Assembly: GCF_034087045.1 (NCBI RefSeq)
Contig: NZ_CP139247.1
Span: 8,086,001 to 8,150,000 of the forward strand
DNA from: Chitinophaga sancti
Lineage (GTDB): Bacteria; Bacteroidota; Bacteroidia; Chitinophagales; Chitinophagaceae
Direction of reading: 5' to 3'
Length of the DNA stretch: 64,000 bases
Of this stretch, positions 63,387 to 64,000 are shown piece by piece. Both the position numbers and the translations under genes were made by a program. The notes under the pieces are model-generated. The model ran no database searches. It was not told where the DNA came from and saw only the letters and a list, made by a program, of their open reading frames with translations. Numbering within the stretch: the first letter of the stretch is position 1; each line of letters opens with the position of its first letter.

Positions 63387-64000
63387 TTAGAAACTTGCAT
63401 TTAAACTAAAACCAATACTACGGGTAGCACCGGTAGAGCCTTCATCAACACCCTGGTTTAACCAGCTTTGACCTACAGGAGCCTCAGGGTCAATGTTCTT
63501 CAGCGTTCTGTAGAAGTAAAACAGGTTTCTACCGATCAAAGACAAACGAATATTCTGCATGTGTAATTTCTGGGCAGTACCTCTTGACAAGGCGTAACTC
63601 AATGATACTTCTCTGAATTTAATATAATTGTTCTTGATCACTGCAGGACCGTTATAACCATTTGATGAAGCGTCAAATACAGTCAGGTAATAGTTAGCTG
63701 CTTCTACGATCATATCGTTGTCTGAACCATCAGATTCCTTCTTACCAGGCAGGATGATACCATCATGGTATACTTTACCATATGGAGAAACCGCATTGTG
63801 GCTCGCCAGTCTGGTAGCTACCCCCTGTTCGTTCACATAGTATGGAAGACCCCCATTTGCTTCATCTCTGTATTTCATGGTAGACTTGAACATACCAGCG
63901 TTGGTACCATATTTCTGTGGCATGGACAAAATCTCACCACCAAAGCGGTAGTCGACGGTGATATCCAGTGTCAGCGCTTTGTAGTTGAAGGTATTAGACC
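63387..64000 (-). CDS. SusC-like TonB-dependent transporter, C-terminal part (PUL E)
   Basis: The frame is open from the window edge to the stop at 63387-63389, about 204 residues. Strand pairs include FNYKALTLDITVDYRFGG and YIKFREVSLSYALSRGTAQK, then IRLSLIGRNLFYFYRTLKN and a barrel end FSLNASF with terminal phenylalanine. These are the last barrel strands of a SusC transporter. The rest lies outside the window. It pairs with the SusD_2 lipoprotein and probably serves the sialidase-fold enzyme. Confidence 0.92.
   Translation of the reverse strand, partial: SNTFNYKALTLDITVDYRFGGEILSMPQKYGTNAGMFKSTMKYRDEANGGLPYYVNEQGVATRLASHNAVSPYGKVYHDGIILPGKKESDGSDNDMIVEAANYYLTVFDASSNGYNGPAVIKNNYIKFREVSLSYALSRGTAQKLHMQNIRLSLIGRNLFYFYRTLKNIDPEAPVGQSWLNQGVDEGSTGATRSIGFSLNASF

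Noticed and set aside
1..64000. CRISPR arrays, prophage, insertion sequences and plasmid origins
   Set aside because: No regularly spaced direct repeats, no transposase or phage structural genes, and no replication initiator seen. The only repeats are those listed.

Overview
The window looks like chromosomal DNA of a Bacteroidota bacterium, most likely a Chitinophaga-type member of the Chitinophagaceae. The evidence is five SusC/SusD outer-membrane pairs, a hybrid two-component regulator, CarboxypepD_reg-like N-termini, and several TAnnTTTG-type -7 promoter elements. Genus is inferred from protein style only; no rRNA or marker gene is present.

Region 1 (1-13 kb) is an accessory-looking stretch full of broken genes. 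A partial secreted protein (1-520) is followed by a minus-strand sulfur/persulfide module: TauE-type exporter, metallo-beta-lactamase/rhodanese fusion, two small membrane proteins, a lipoprotein, two TlpA thioredoxins and a truncated DsrE-like gene. A divergent sulfatase lies beside it. The module carries an exact 22-bp repeat upstream of its two lead genes and the stump of a Crp/Fnr regulator. Two 90-bp repeats (868-957 and 9569-9658) bracket it. Next come an NmrA-like gene broken by a stop codon, an intact short-chain dehydrogenase, an AraC regulator and tRNA-Lys(CUU).

Region 2 (13-26 kb) holds a thiolase, a GH99/GH71-like lipoprotein with a beta-trefoil-like tail, a small secreted protein, a CarboxypepD_reg protein, an enzyme-less SusC/SusD pair (A), and a two-gene unit of an LVIVD-repeat lipoprotein plus an outer-membrane barrel.

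Region 3 (26-37 kb) is polysaccharide utilisation locus (PUL) B: hybrid two-component system, SusC, SusD and a GH35 beta-galactosidase, all on the minus strand. Region 4 (37-42 kb) is housekeeping-like: VOC protein, XRE regulator, divergent MFS exporter/MarR pair, TPR protein.

Region 5 (42-53 kb) is PUL C: SusC, SusD, a secreted endonuclease/exonuclease/phosphatase-fold enzyme and a divergent GH92 enzyme. Facing it is an 851-residue protein that joins a signal peptide, LamG-like and Kelch-like exterior and one membrane helix to a cytoplasmic SARP-type DNA-binding plus BTAD module. This apparent membrane-tethered one-component regulator is the most unusual item in the window. DNA polymerase IV follows it. 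Region 6 (54-64 kb) holds SusC/SusD pair D, a DinB-superfamily protein, and PUL E (partial SusC, SusD_2-type lipoprotein, sialidase-fold enzyme). Paired long hairpins separate several of these units.
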